A stretch of DNA of 35,811 nt from a virus, in the IMG/VR virus record IMGVR_UViG_3300025151_000130, positions 1-35,811 of that record. One strand, given 5' to 3'. The translations under genes and the position numbers were made by a program. The first letter of the stretch is position 1. The number at the start of each line of letters is the position of its first letter. Below, in pieces: positions 30,932 through 35,574 of this stretch. The notes beneath the pieces are model-generated. The model had not been told where the DNA came from. It saw only the letters and a program-made list of their open reading frames with translations, and ran no database searches.

Positions 30932-31038
30932 TGACTTTGGAACAACAGGAAAAGAAAGATAATAGAGTTTTTTGGTCAATCGTGACATTTATCACAGTGG
31001 TGTCTGGACTTGTGCTTTATTTGGGAAGTTTAGGATGA
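30931..31038 (+). CDS. 35-residue membrane protein
   Basis: An ATG in a TAATG overlap with the previous gene, ending in a GATGA overlap with the next. A short charged N-terminus (TLEQQEKKDNR) precedes a single membrane helix (VFWSIVTFITVVSGLVLYLG). GGAGG lies about 14 bp upstream. Double coupling supports it as real. Function is unknown. Confidence 0.55.
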   Translation: MTLEQQEKKDNRVFWSIVTFITVVSGLVLYLGSLG

Positions 31039-31136
31039 CTTTGAAACAATTATTTTATAGTATTTTAGGAATCACATTTGTTAGTTATTGTTTGTTCAGA
31101 ATGATTCCTGGTGTTTACAATTTATTTATGGGGTAA
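31035..31136 (+). CDS. 33-residue membrane protein
   Basis: This frame starts inside the stop of the previous tiny gene (GGATGA) and also begins Met-Thr-Leu. It is almost wholly hydrophobic (LFYSILGITFVSYCLF), ending MIPGVYNLFMG one base before the thyX ATG. With its neighbour it forms a pair of coupled mini membrane proteins. Its function is unknown, and it could also be only a coupling device for thyX. Confidence 0.5.
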   Translation: MTLKQLFYSILGITFVSYCLFRMIPGVYNLFMG

Positions 31137-31137
31137 A

Positions 31138-31836
31138 ATGTTATTAAAAATGAACATGCCACTCTACGGAGATGGCAAAGGTTTTGTAGAGTTGGTTGAT
31201 GCTGTGGGTTCAGACCTTTCAGTTGTAAACTCTGCTCGTGTTTCCTTTGGCAAACACAAAACAGAACTTGATGAGAAAGATAAAAAACTTATCAAGTATC
31301 TTATCAAACACAAACACACTTCAACCTTGGAACATTGCTTTGTAACCTTCCGTGTAAAGGTGCCGCTGTTTGTTCGCTCACAGCATCATCGTCACCGCAC
31401 TTGGTCTTACAACGAGATTAGCAGGCGGTATACAGACTTTGATATCCAGTTTTATGAGCCATTAACTTTTAGAACACAACACAAATCAAATCGACAAGCA
31501 AGCAATGTAAGTGATCTAGTTGACCCTGTTTTACCACAGTGGGAAACATCAGCAGCAGTAGCAATGCGGCACCACCATCAAGCAAGTCTTCAATTGTTTG
31601 AAGAGCTTATCGAAGCAGGAGTTTGTCGAGAGCAAGCCCGTGGTGTTCTACCACAAAACATGTATACAGAATACTATGCTTCAGCAAACCTAAACAACAT
31701 CTTGAAGTTTATTGACCTTCGCACACACGAAGGAGCACAATGGGAGATTCAAGAAATGGCAAAGGGTATGTTGGAAATTATTACAAAACTATATCCAGAA
31801 ACAGTAGGAGCTTATCGTGAAATCAGGGGGCACTGA
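31138..31836 (+). CDS. thyX: flavin-dependent thymidylate synthase ThyX
   Basis: A 232-residue enzyme that makes dTMP from dUMP with FAD and methylene-tetrahydrofolate. The signature RHRxxSxNExSxRY is complete at residues 85-98 (Arg85, His86, Arg87, Ser90, Asn92, Glu93, Ser95, Arg97, Tyr98). A second family segment, EAGVCREQARGVLPQ, with its catalytic/binding Arg residues, lies downstream, followed by LRTHEGAQWEIQEMA. The start at 31138 lies just after the preceding stop; an earlier in-frame start would fall inside the mini membrane gene. It works with the dUTPase at 33530, which supplies dUMP. Confidence 0.95.
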   Translation: MLLKMNMPLYGDGKGFVELVDAVGSDLSVVNSARVSFGKHKTELDEKDKKLIKYLIKHKHTSTLEHCFVTFRVKVPLFVRSQHHRHRTWSYNEISRRYTDFDIQFYEPLTFRTQHKSNRQASNVSDLVDPVLPQWETSAAVAMRHHHQASLQLFEELIEAGVCREQARGVLPQNMYTEYYASANLNNILKFIDLRTHEGAQWEIQEMAKGMLEIITKLYPETVGAYREIRGH

Positions 31837-32295
31837 ATGGTCATTACGGGAAAAGTTATCTGTCTTGCTGTCATGGCTAACACAGCACTCTTTAGTCGTG
31901 CTGGTACAAATAGTGCTTGTCGTTATAGCAATATTGTTGTAAAGGCAAGTTCTAAATACAAATTAGATCCCTATTTACTAACGGCTTTAATCAAAGTCGA
32001 ATCTAATTGGAAACCTCATGTTGTCTCACCAGCCGGTGCTTGCGGATTAACTCAAGTCGTTCATAAATACAGCAAATATAATTGTAAGCAATTAAAAAAT
32101 CCAAAGATCTCAATTTGGGAGGGAGCTAAAAAATTAAATTACTGGATTTATAAATACGGCAAGGGAAATGTAAAAATCGGATTATGTGGGTATAACGCAG
32201 GTTTTCGATGCAAAGGAAAGTCACCCAACAAAAAAGGGTTGACTTATGCAAAAAAAGTTGTTAGAATAAGCAACAGGTTAAAAAGGAGAAAATAA
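31837..32295 (+). CDS. exported SLT-type lytic transglycosylase
   Basis: A 152-residue protein. An N-terminal hydrophobic segment (ITGKVICLAVMANTALFS) is a signal peptide or uncleaved signal-arrest anchor. The lysozyme-fold SLT domain follows: LIKVESNWKPHVVSPAGACG (catalytic Glu55), GLTQVV (70-75), an NPKISIWEGAKKLNYWI helix and the GYNAG motif (118-122). It cuts the glycan strands of murein. Cysteines at 28, 69, 83, 117 and 125 suggest periplasmic disulfides. It is encoded away from the M15 endolysin, so it may act in the periplasm early or give a second lysis route. CAGGGGG precedes the ATG, which lies right at the thyX stop. Confidence 0.87.
   Translation: MVITGKVICLAVMANTALFSRAGTNSACRYSNIVVKASSKYKLDPYLLTALIKVESNWKPHVVSPAGACGLTQVVHKYSKYNCKQLKNPKISIWEGAKKLNYWIYKYGKGNVKIGLCGYNAGFRCKGKSPNKKGLTYAKKVVRISNRLKRRK
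32239..32267 (+). promoter_or_regulatory. possible sigma70 promoter for lipoprotein gene
   Basis: TTGACT (32239-32244), 17 bp, TAGAAT (32262-32267), inside the end of the transglycosylase gene. One mismatch in each box makes it weaker than the other promoters here. The predicted start near 32274 would give a leader of ~23 nt with AAGGAG. Confidence 0.5.
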
Positions 32296-32296
32296 T

Positions 32297-32542
32297 ATGC
32301 GAAACCTAATTCTAATCATGGCATCACTATCAATGCTACTATTCGGTTGTGATGACACCGAAAAGAAGAAGACGGAAGCAAAACCAGATGTGGTTGATGC
32401 TCAATCCGGCGAAGAAGTTGGCTCTACCGATGTTAGTGATACCACTGATGCTGGTACACCAACAGATGTCACAAGCACACCAGATGCAGCAACACCAGTT
32501 GATGCTGTAGTGCTTCCCGGTGATGTAACACCACAAGGTTAA
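32297..32542 (+). CDS. small secreted lipoprotein
   Basis: An 81-residue protein with a clear type II signal peptide: MRNLILIMASLSMLLFGC, lipobox LFGC at 15-18, lipidated Cys18. Asp-Asp at +2/+3 would favour inner-membrane retention by the classical Lol rule. The mature part is unstructured and repetitive in Asp/Thr/Pro/Val (VSDTTDAGTPTDVTSTPDA, then ATPVDAVVLPGDVTP). It follows a periplasmic transglycosylase. It could be a spanin-like lysis partner or a superinfection-exclusion lipoprotein like T5 Llp; the sequence does not decide. The Asp-Thr-Pro repeats resemble surface lipoproteins of Myxococcota/Bradymonadia, a weak host hint. A strong AAGGAG precedes the ATG. Confidence 0.82.
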   Translation: MRNLILIMASLSMLLFGCDDTEKKKTEAKPDVVDAQSGEEVGSTDVSDTTDAGTPTDVTSTPDAATPVDAVVLPGDVTPQG

Positions 32543-32549
32543 TCACCTT

Positions 32550-32625
32550 TCCGTGATAGCTCAGCCGGTAGAGCAAGTGGCTGTTAACCACTGGGTCGGG
32601 GGTTCGAATCCCTCTCACGGAGCCA
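32550..32625 (+). tRNA. tRNA-Asn(GUU): tRNA-Asn (anticodon GTT)
   Basis: The acceptor TCCGTGA pairs with TCACGGA. The D arm is AGCTCAGCCGGTAGAGC, the anticodon loop CTGTTAA is on GTGG/CCAC, the T arm contains GGTTCGAATCC, and CCA is encoded. It lies 7 bp after the lipoprotein stop and 16 bp before the next gene. Confidence 0.97.
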
Positions 32626-32641
32626 ACTAGGAGAAACTAAA

Positions 32642-32857
32642 ATGGATAGAACAGCAATAGGAAATTTATTTTTAGAAGCAGCGAAGCGAAGACTTGAAGC
32701 GCAAATCAAAGATGCTGAAGCAAAGGTAAATCTCTATCTAACTCAATCAGTTGGAGTTGGAGAACACGCAGAGATTACAGAAGAACTTATCAAGGCAGCA
32801 GAGCAAGGTGCTCATGCTCAAGATGTTCTAGATTTTATCAACAAGCGATGGAACTAA
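32642..32857 (+). CDS. hypothetical small helical protein
   Basis: A 71-residue, all-helical, charged protein with AGGAG before the ATG. FLEAAKRRLEAQIKDAEAKV is a long amphipathic helix, and a second helix runs from ITEELIKAAEQGAHAQDVLD to the end. No motif I can name. It is sandwiched between tRNA-Asn and tRNA-Glu and may share their transcript. Confidence 0.68.
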   Translation: MDRTAIGNLFLEAAKRRLEAQIKDAEAKVNLYLTQSVGVGEHAEITEELIKAAEQGAHAQDVLDFINKRWN

Positions 32858-32862
32858 TAAAA

Positions 32863-32937
32863 GCTCCCGTAGTTTAACGGTCAGAATACCGGATTTTCAC
32901 TTCGGTGGCAGGGGTTCGATTCCCCTCGGGAGTACCA
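32863..32937 (+). tRNA. tRNA-Glu(UUC): tRNA-Glu (anticodon TTC)
   Basis: The acceptor GCTCCCG pairs with CGGGAGT. The anticodon loop TTTTCAC sits on CCGGA/TTCGG (one G-T), the T arm contains GGTTCGATTCC, and CCA is encoded. It reads GAA, by far the preferred Glu codon in the acidic scaffold and late genes. Confidence 0.96.
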
Positions 32938-32949
32938 AAAGGAGGCGCA

Positions 32950-33255
32950 ATGATAATGGAATTGCATAGAGTAGATGATAAGGTGGATCCGTTTGAGATG
33001 CCAACACAGGAATATGAAATGAATTCAGACAGAAATCAATTAAAAAGTTATTCAGAATTAGTAAATCACCCTGACCATTATAACACCGGAAAGATTGAGG
33101 TTATTGATGCGATTCAGGATTGGGGACTTGACTTTATCGAGGGAAATGTGGTAAAGTATGTAGCAAGGTCAAGACACAAGTCATCTCGTGTCGGTGATCT
33201 AAAGAAAGCCAGATGGTATCTGGATTATCTTATTAGACAATTAGAAGGAGAATAA
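32950..33255 (+). CDS. DUF3310 family protein
   Basis: A 101-residue protein. The start at 32950 is chosen because AAAAGGAGG lies 5-6 bp upstream; an earlier in-frame start lies in tRNA-Glu. VNHPDHYNTGKIEVIDAIQD (38-57), then IEGNVVKYVARSRHK (63-77) and DLKKARWYLDYLI (83-95), is the standard DUF3310 pattern (HPdHY...iE.id.i....f..GN..KY..R...K....DL.KA.wYl). Members are widespread in phages and sometimes labelled 'nucleotide kinase', without firm biochemical proof. It sits close to dUTPase and ThyX, which would suit a nucleotide-related role. Confidence 0.9.
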   Translation: MIMELHRVDDKVDPFEMPTQEYEMNSDRNQLKSYSELVNHPDHYNTGKIEVIDAIQDWGLDFIEGNVVKYVARSRHKSSRVGDLKKARWYLDYLIRQLEGE

Positions 33256-33256
33256 A

Positions 33257-33439
33257 ATGTCAGTTAAGGTTTCACTTGAACAAGTAGTTCAGCAACTTAC
33301 AGAGGCACTTGCCGACGCAGAGAAGACCGATAGTGGTAATAAGGCAGCAGGTACTCGTGTACGCAAGGCAGCACAAGGTGCGGCGAATGCACTAAAGGAG
33401 TTGCGTAAGCAAGTTCTTGAAGTTCGTAATAATGATTAA
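33257..33439 (+). CDS. Hc1 histone H1-like small protein
   Basis: A 60-residue basic protein. The segment DAEKTDSGNKAAGTRVRKA, followed by helix LKELRKQVLEVRN, closely follows the N-terminal domain of chlamydial Hc1 and its Bacteroidetes relatives ('D.EK...GNKAA..RvR......k..RK...e'). Hc1-type proteins bind and condense DNA. Here the Lys/Ala/Pro-rich C-terminal tail of chlamydial Hc1 is absent, leaving only the helical hairpin. A phage copy could bind phage or host DNA, but this is inference. AAGGAG lies before the ATG, 1 bp after the previous stop. Confidence 0.7.
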   Translation: MSVKVSLEQVVQQLTEALADAEKTDSGNKAAGTRVRKAAQGAANALKELRKQVLEVRNND

Positions 33440-33585
33440 TGTGGAAAACTAAAGAAGATTACGAAGAAATGAGGGACTCTATCTTATGGATAGAGTCCCA
33501 ATTTATTAAAATAAAAAAGAGGATAAAAAATGCTATTAAAAGTCGCAAGAACACACAACCTAGCAAAACTACCAAGCAGGGCTAA
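33439..33585 (+). CDS. possible 48-residue protein overlapping dUTPase start
   Basis: An ATG in a TTAATG overlap with the preceding stop, giving MWKTKEDYEEMRDSILWIES followed by a basic tail. It runs 56 bp into the dUTPase gene in another frame. Coupling and an amphipathic first half support it. The basic, Thr/Gln-rich end arises where it overlaps dut and could be accidental. A perfect 11-bp inverted repeat lies in its middle. Confidence 0.4.
   Translation: MWKTKEDYEEMRDSILWIESQFIKIKKRIKNAIKSRKNTQPSKTTKQG
33473..33499 (+). repeat. perfect 11-bp inverted repeat upstream of dUTPase
   Basis: GGGACTCTATC (33473-33483) and GATAGAGTCCC (33489-33499) pair perfectly around a 5-base TTATG loop. A/T-rich sequence follows but no T run, so it is not a standard + strand terminator. 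It is 31 bp before the dUTPase ATG. It could protect or expose the 5' end of the dut message, be a processing site, or bind a repressor. Confidence 0.8.
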
Positions 33586-33985
33586 TCCATCTGACGCAGG
33601 CGCAGATGTTTTTTATTGTCCAACAAAGAAAGTGTTTACTGAATTACAACCTGGAGAATCTGCTGTACTTCCAACAGGATTGAAGGTTGAGGTTCCACAT
33701 GGCTATATGTTAGAAGTAAAGAACCGCTCAGGCATGGCAGCAAAGAATAGTTTGGTTGTCGGTGCTTGTGTTGTTGATTCAGGTTATTCAGGTGAGATTT
33801 TTGTAAATCTACACAACATTGGAAATACACCAAAGACCATCGACATGGGGGATAAGATTGCTCAACTGGTTCTAATTCCAGTTGTTCAGTGGCGTAGTTT
33901 TCCGGTAGAGGAAGAAATGCTTTACGTTGATCCACTTACGATTTCAGATCGTGGTGATGGAGCATTAGGCAGCACGGGCAAGTAA
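33530..33985 (+). CDS. dut: dUTPase (trimeric)
   Basis: A 151-residue dUTP diphosphatase giving dUMP and pyrophosphate, preventing uracil incorporation and feeding ThyX. All five trimeric motifs are present: SDAGADV (21-27), NRSGMAAKNSLVV (65-77), GACVVDSGYSGEI (78-90, catalytic Asp83 and Tyr86), GDKIAQLVLIPV (107-118) and RGDGALGSTGK (141-151). The last has Leu where Phe normally stacks on uracil, a mild variant. The length matches the family. GAGG precedes the ATG. The stop overlaps the next ATG (TAATG). Confidence 0.95.
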   Translation: MLLKVARTHNLAKLPSRANPSDAGADVFYCPTKKVFTELQPGESAVLPTGLKVEVPHGYMLEVKNRSGMAAKNSLVVGACVVDSGYSGEIFVNLHNIGNTPKTIDMGDKIAQLVLIPVVQWRSFPVEEEMLYVDPLTISDRGDGALGSTGK

Positions 33986-34491
33986 TGAAAGACATACAGG
34001 ACTATCTGATAAATTTTATTGAGAAAGAACAAGAAATTTTTAGTAGATTTCCTGTATGTCCTTTTGCAAGAAAAGAAAGAATAGAGAATAAAATAAAGTA
34101 CGTTGAATGTTCATTTGCTGACATCAATACAGAAAAAGTAATAAGTGAAACACTTGATTGGTTAGAAGGCGATTATTCAACACTCTTATACGTTGATAAT
34201 AGTGATTCAAGTTATATCCAGACAAACCACTTTAATAAATGTATTGATGCCTTGATGGATAAGAAAAATGTAATTACTTTTCTTTTTCATAAAGAAAGTA
34301 AAAGAAAGTTTGGTGGAATATTTACCAGACGATCACCAAGACCATTTATTATGGTCGGATATAAAAAACAGATTGGGAAAAAGAAATCCCAACTACTAAA
34401 AACAAAATATTACGATAAATTAACAGACAAAGAATATGGTGTCCTGAACTCAAAGGAGAGGAAACGTGGGAAAGATAAAGCAGATAATTGA
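33985..34491 (+). CDS. hypothetical protein
   Basis: A 168-residue protein in a TAATG overlap with dUTPase. The N-terminus has a helix (DYLINFIEKEQEIF), then RFPVCPFARKERIENK, an alternating alpha/beta middle (TLLYVDNSDSS, KKNVITFLFHKE) and a very basic C-terminus from residue 125 (KKQIGKKKSQLLK, KERKRGKDK). I have seen 'PVCPFA+..R' at the start of unassigned marine phage proteins. The fold could be thioredoxin- or PLP-like, but I cannot name it. Confidence 0.65.
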   Translation: MKDIQDYLINFIEKEQEIFSRFPVCPFARKERIENKIKYVECSFADINTEKVISETLDWLEGDYSTLLYVDNSDSSYIQTNHFNKCIDALMDKKNVITFLFHKESKRKFGGIFTRRSPRPFIMVGYKKQIGKKKSQLLKTKYYDKLTDKEYGVLNSKERKRGKDKADN

Positions 34492-34630
34492 AAAAATAAA
34501 AACAGACGAGGACCTCACAACACAAGAGGTCTTGACAAAGTACCCAGACCTTGCTATACTATTAGAGCAAGAAGAACAACAGGAGAAACTAAATGAATCA
34601 AAAGACGGACGAGTTCTTCTCAAAAGTTGA
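34466..34630 (+). CDS. 54-residue helical protein with GTG start
   Basis: GTG at 34466 with AAAGGAGAGG upstream at suitable spacing. The protein is mostly charged helix: MGKIKQIIEKIKTDEDLTTQ, then EVLTKYPDLAILLEQEEQQE. It overlaps the previous gene by 26 bp and the next by 38 bp in other frames. It contains a complete sigma70 promoter and the inverted repeat at 34511-34531. The strong ribosome site argues it is translated. Function is unknown. Confidence 0.55.
   Translation: MGKIKQIIEKIKTDEDLTTQEVLTKYPDLAILLEQEEQQEKLNESKDGRVLLKS
34511..34531 (+). repeat. inverted repeat abutting a promoter -35 (operator candidate)
   Basis: GACCTC (34511-34516) and GAGGTC (34526-34531) are separated by 9 bases. 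The second arm touches the -35 TTGACA at 34532. With one wobble the pairing extends to 8 bp. This position suits an operator or an upstream stop signal. Confidence 0.45.
34532..34560 (+). promoter_or_regulatory. sigma70 promoter inside 54-residue gene
   Basis: TTGACA (34532-34537), 17 bp, TATACT (34555-34560) with a TGC extension. The predicted start near 34567 gives a ~26-nt leader with CAGGAG for the gene at 34593. Confidence 0.87.
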
Positions 34631-34823
34631 GAACAAGTATGAAGTCAATATTGGTCGTGTAAAACGGTGCCCTATCTGTAAAGCAGAGGGAACACCAATG
34701 CAAGGCAACGGATTGGTTATGGAACATCGAGTAGATGGTGTCAAGGGCATCGTTTATCATCGATGGTCTTATGGCACAGGTCGTCTTGTACAACACGAAT
34801 CAAGTGATACAAATGTTTTGTAA
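34593..34823 (+). CDS. hypothetical small CxxC protein
   Basis: A 76-residue protein with its own promoter and AGGAG. RCPICKAEGTPMQGNGLVME, then HRVDGVKGIVYHRW, gives one Cys pair (26/29) plus two His that could hold zinc. It faintly recalls the T4 endonuclease VII layout (C..C...DH...G.vRG..) but lacks the second Cys pair and is too short, so I do not call it a nuclease. The stop overlaps the next ATG (TAATG). Confidence 0.65.
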   Translation: MNQKTDEFFSKVENKYEVNIGRVKRCPICKAEGTPMQGNGLVMEHRVDGVKGIVYHRWSYGTGRLVQHESSDTNVL

Positions 34824-35059
34824 TGAATAAAAAAATTACCGTTTTTGTTGATGACACAGAACAATCGCGTCAGGTTTTAGGTTTTATTGTAAAAAATGGA
34901 ATCGCTCACAACTTGGTAACAGACCAAGATATCGTGAATAAAATAAAAGAGGCATTAGACTTTGAACCACCAATTATTCTGTGTCACGATGAAGACACTA
35001 ACGAATATTCTATTTTAGAAAATAAAAAAGAATTAATGGAGATTAAAAATGGAAACTGA
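34823..35059 (+). CDS. glutaredoxin-like protein lacking the redox cysteines
   Basis: A 78-residue protein in a TAATG overlap. KKITVFVDDTEQSRQVLGFI, then VKNGIAHNLV, then PPIILCHDEDTNEYSILENKKELMEI follows the glutaredoxin order: strand, active-site loop, helix, 'G i.. n/y.lv', cis-Pro strand 'P.i', and final 'L...'. Where glutaredoxins have CPYC, this has TEQS, so it cannot be a normal thiol oxidoreductase. It might be a binding protein derived from that fold. The call is visual and moderate. Confidence 0.5.
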   Translation: MNKKITVFVDDTEQSRQVLGFIVKNGIAHNLVTDQDIVNKIKEALDFEPPIILCHDEDTNEYSILENKKELMEIKNGN

Positions 35060-35321
35060 TAATAGGCAGCAAAAGATGGCAGAGTATATTCAATCCCTCG
35101 CCGCTATTGAGGATTGTATGCGTCCTTACCGTGAGTCCCGCAAGGAACTACGCAAGAACTTTATTGAGAACGCATGGTTGGATAAGGATGAGATTTCCCT
35201 TGCAACAAAGGCATATCGTATGTGGGAGCAGCAGATTGACTTTGATGACTTTGCCAAGATTTTTGAGGCAGTAGAGACAAGCTTTATTGATAAGGAGGAT
35301 AAGGATGACTCCGCTCAATAG
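35049..35321 (+). CDS. hypothetical helical protein
   Basis: A 90-residue all-helical protein overlapping the previous gene by 11 bp, with GGAG before the ATG. IQSLAAIEDCMRPYRESRKE, then LRKNFIENAWLDKDEISLA and an acidic end (FIDKEDKDDSAQ). It resembles nothing I can name. The shape recalls small DNA-associated coiled-coil proteins. It overlaps the co-chaperonin gene by 17 bp, so the two are surely co-translated. Confidence 0.65.
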   Translation: METDNRQQKMAEYIQSLAAIEDCMRPYRESRKELRKNFIENAWLDKDEISLATKAYRMWEQQIDFDDFAKIFEAVETSFIDKEDKDDSAQ

Positions 35322-35574
35322 GTCCTTGCTTGTAAATATCTTGGAGCAAGAAGAAGAGAAGCAATCAGCTTTTTATTTGCCTGATGATGTTGTAACAGGT
35401 AAGAAGCCGTTTGAGGTTGTGGAGATTGTTGATGTATCCTCAGAGTCGAAGTTTGTGGATAAGTTAAACCCAGGTGACAAGATTGTCGTTGAAGGTCACA
35501 TGCTTCGTAAGATTAATGTGTTTGGTGAGACAGCAACTTTGATTGAGGATAATTACGTTTTAGCAAAAATGTAA
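35305..35574 (+). CDS. groES: GroES/gp31-like co-chaperonin
   Basis: An 89-residue protein. The start at 35305 is chosen because AAGGAGG lies 6 bp upstream. It follows GroES: TPLNRSLLVNILEQEEEKQS matches 'RPL.DRvlVk..e.e.ks', and AFYLPDD (22-28) is the mobile-loop 'GI.LP' analogue with hydrophobic FYL to bind GroEL. FEVVEIVD, then LNPGDKIVVEG and ATLIEDNYVLAKM match 'g.VvavG', 'vk.GD.V.f' and 'y.il.e.diLA'. T4 uses gp31 in place of host GroES to fold gp23; the enlarged capsid protein here would be the likely client. It lies in a string of overlapping genes. Confidence 0.85.
   Translation: MTPLNRSLLVNILEQEEEKQSAFYLPDDVVTGKKPFEVVEIVDVSSESKFVDKLNPGDKIVVEGHMLRKINVFGETATLIEDNYVLAKM

Noticed and set aside
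29366-32937. Prophage attachment site in a tRNA gene
   Set aside because: The tRNAs are complete phage-encoded genes within phage operons. No integrase or direct repeat was seen.
32905-32949. Extended start of the DUF3310 gene inside tRNA-Glu
   Set aside because: It is tRNA sequence, and the ATG at 32950 has an excellent AAGGAGG.
34593-34823. Endonuclease VII-like nuclease
   Set aside because: Only one CxxC and no DH...N catalytic arrangement of the right spacing; too short for the family.
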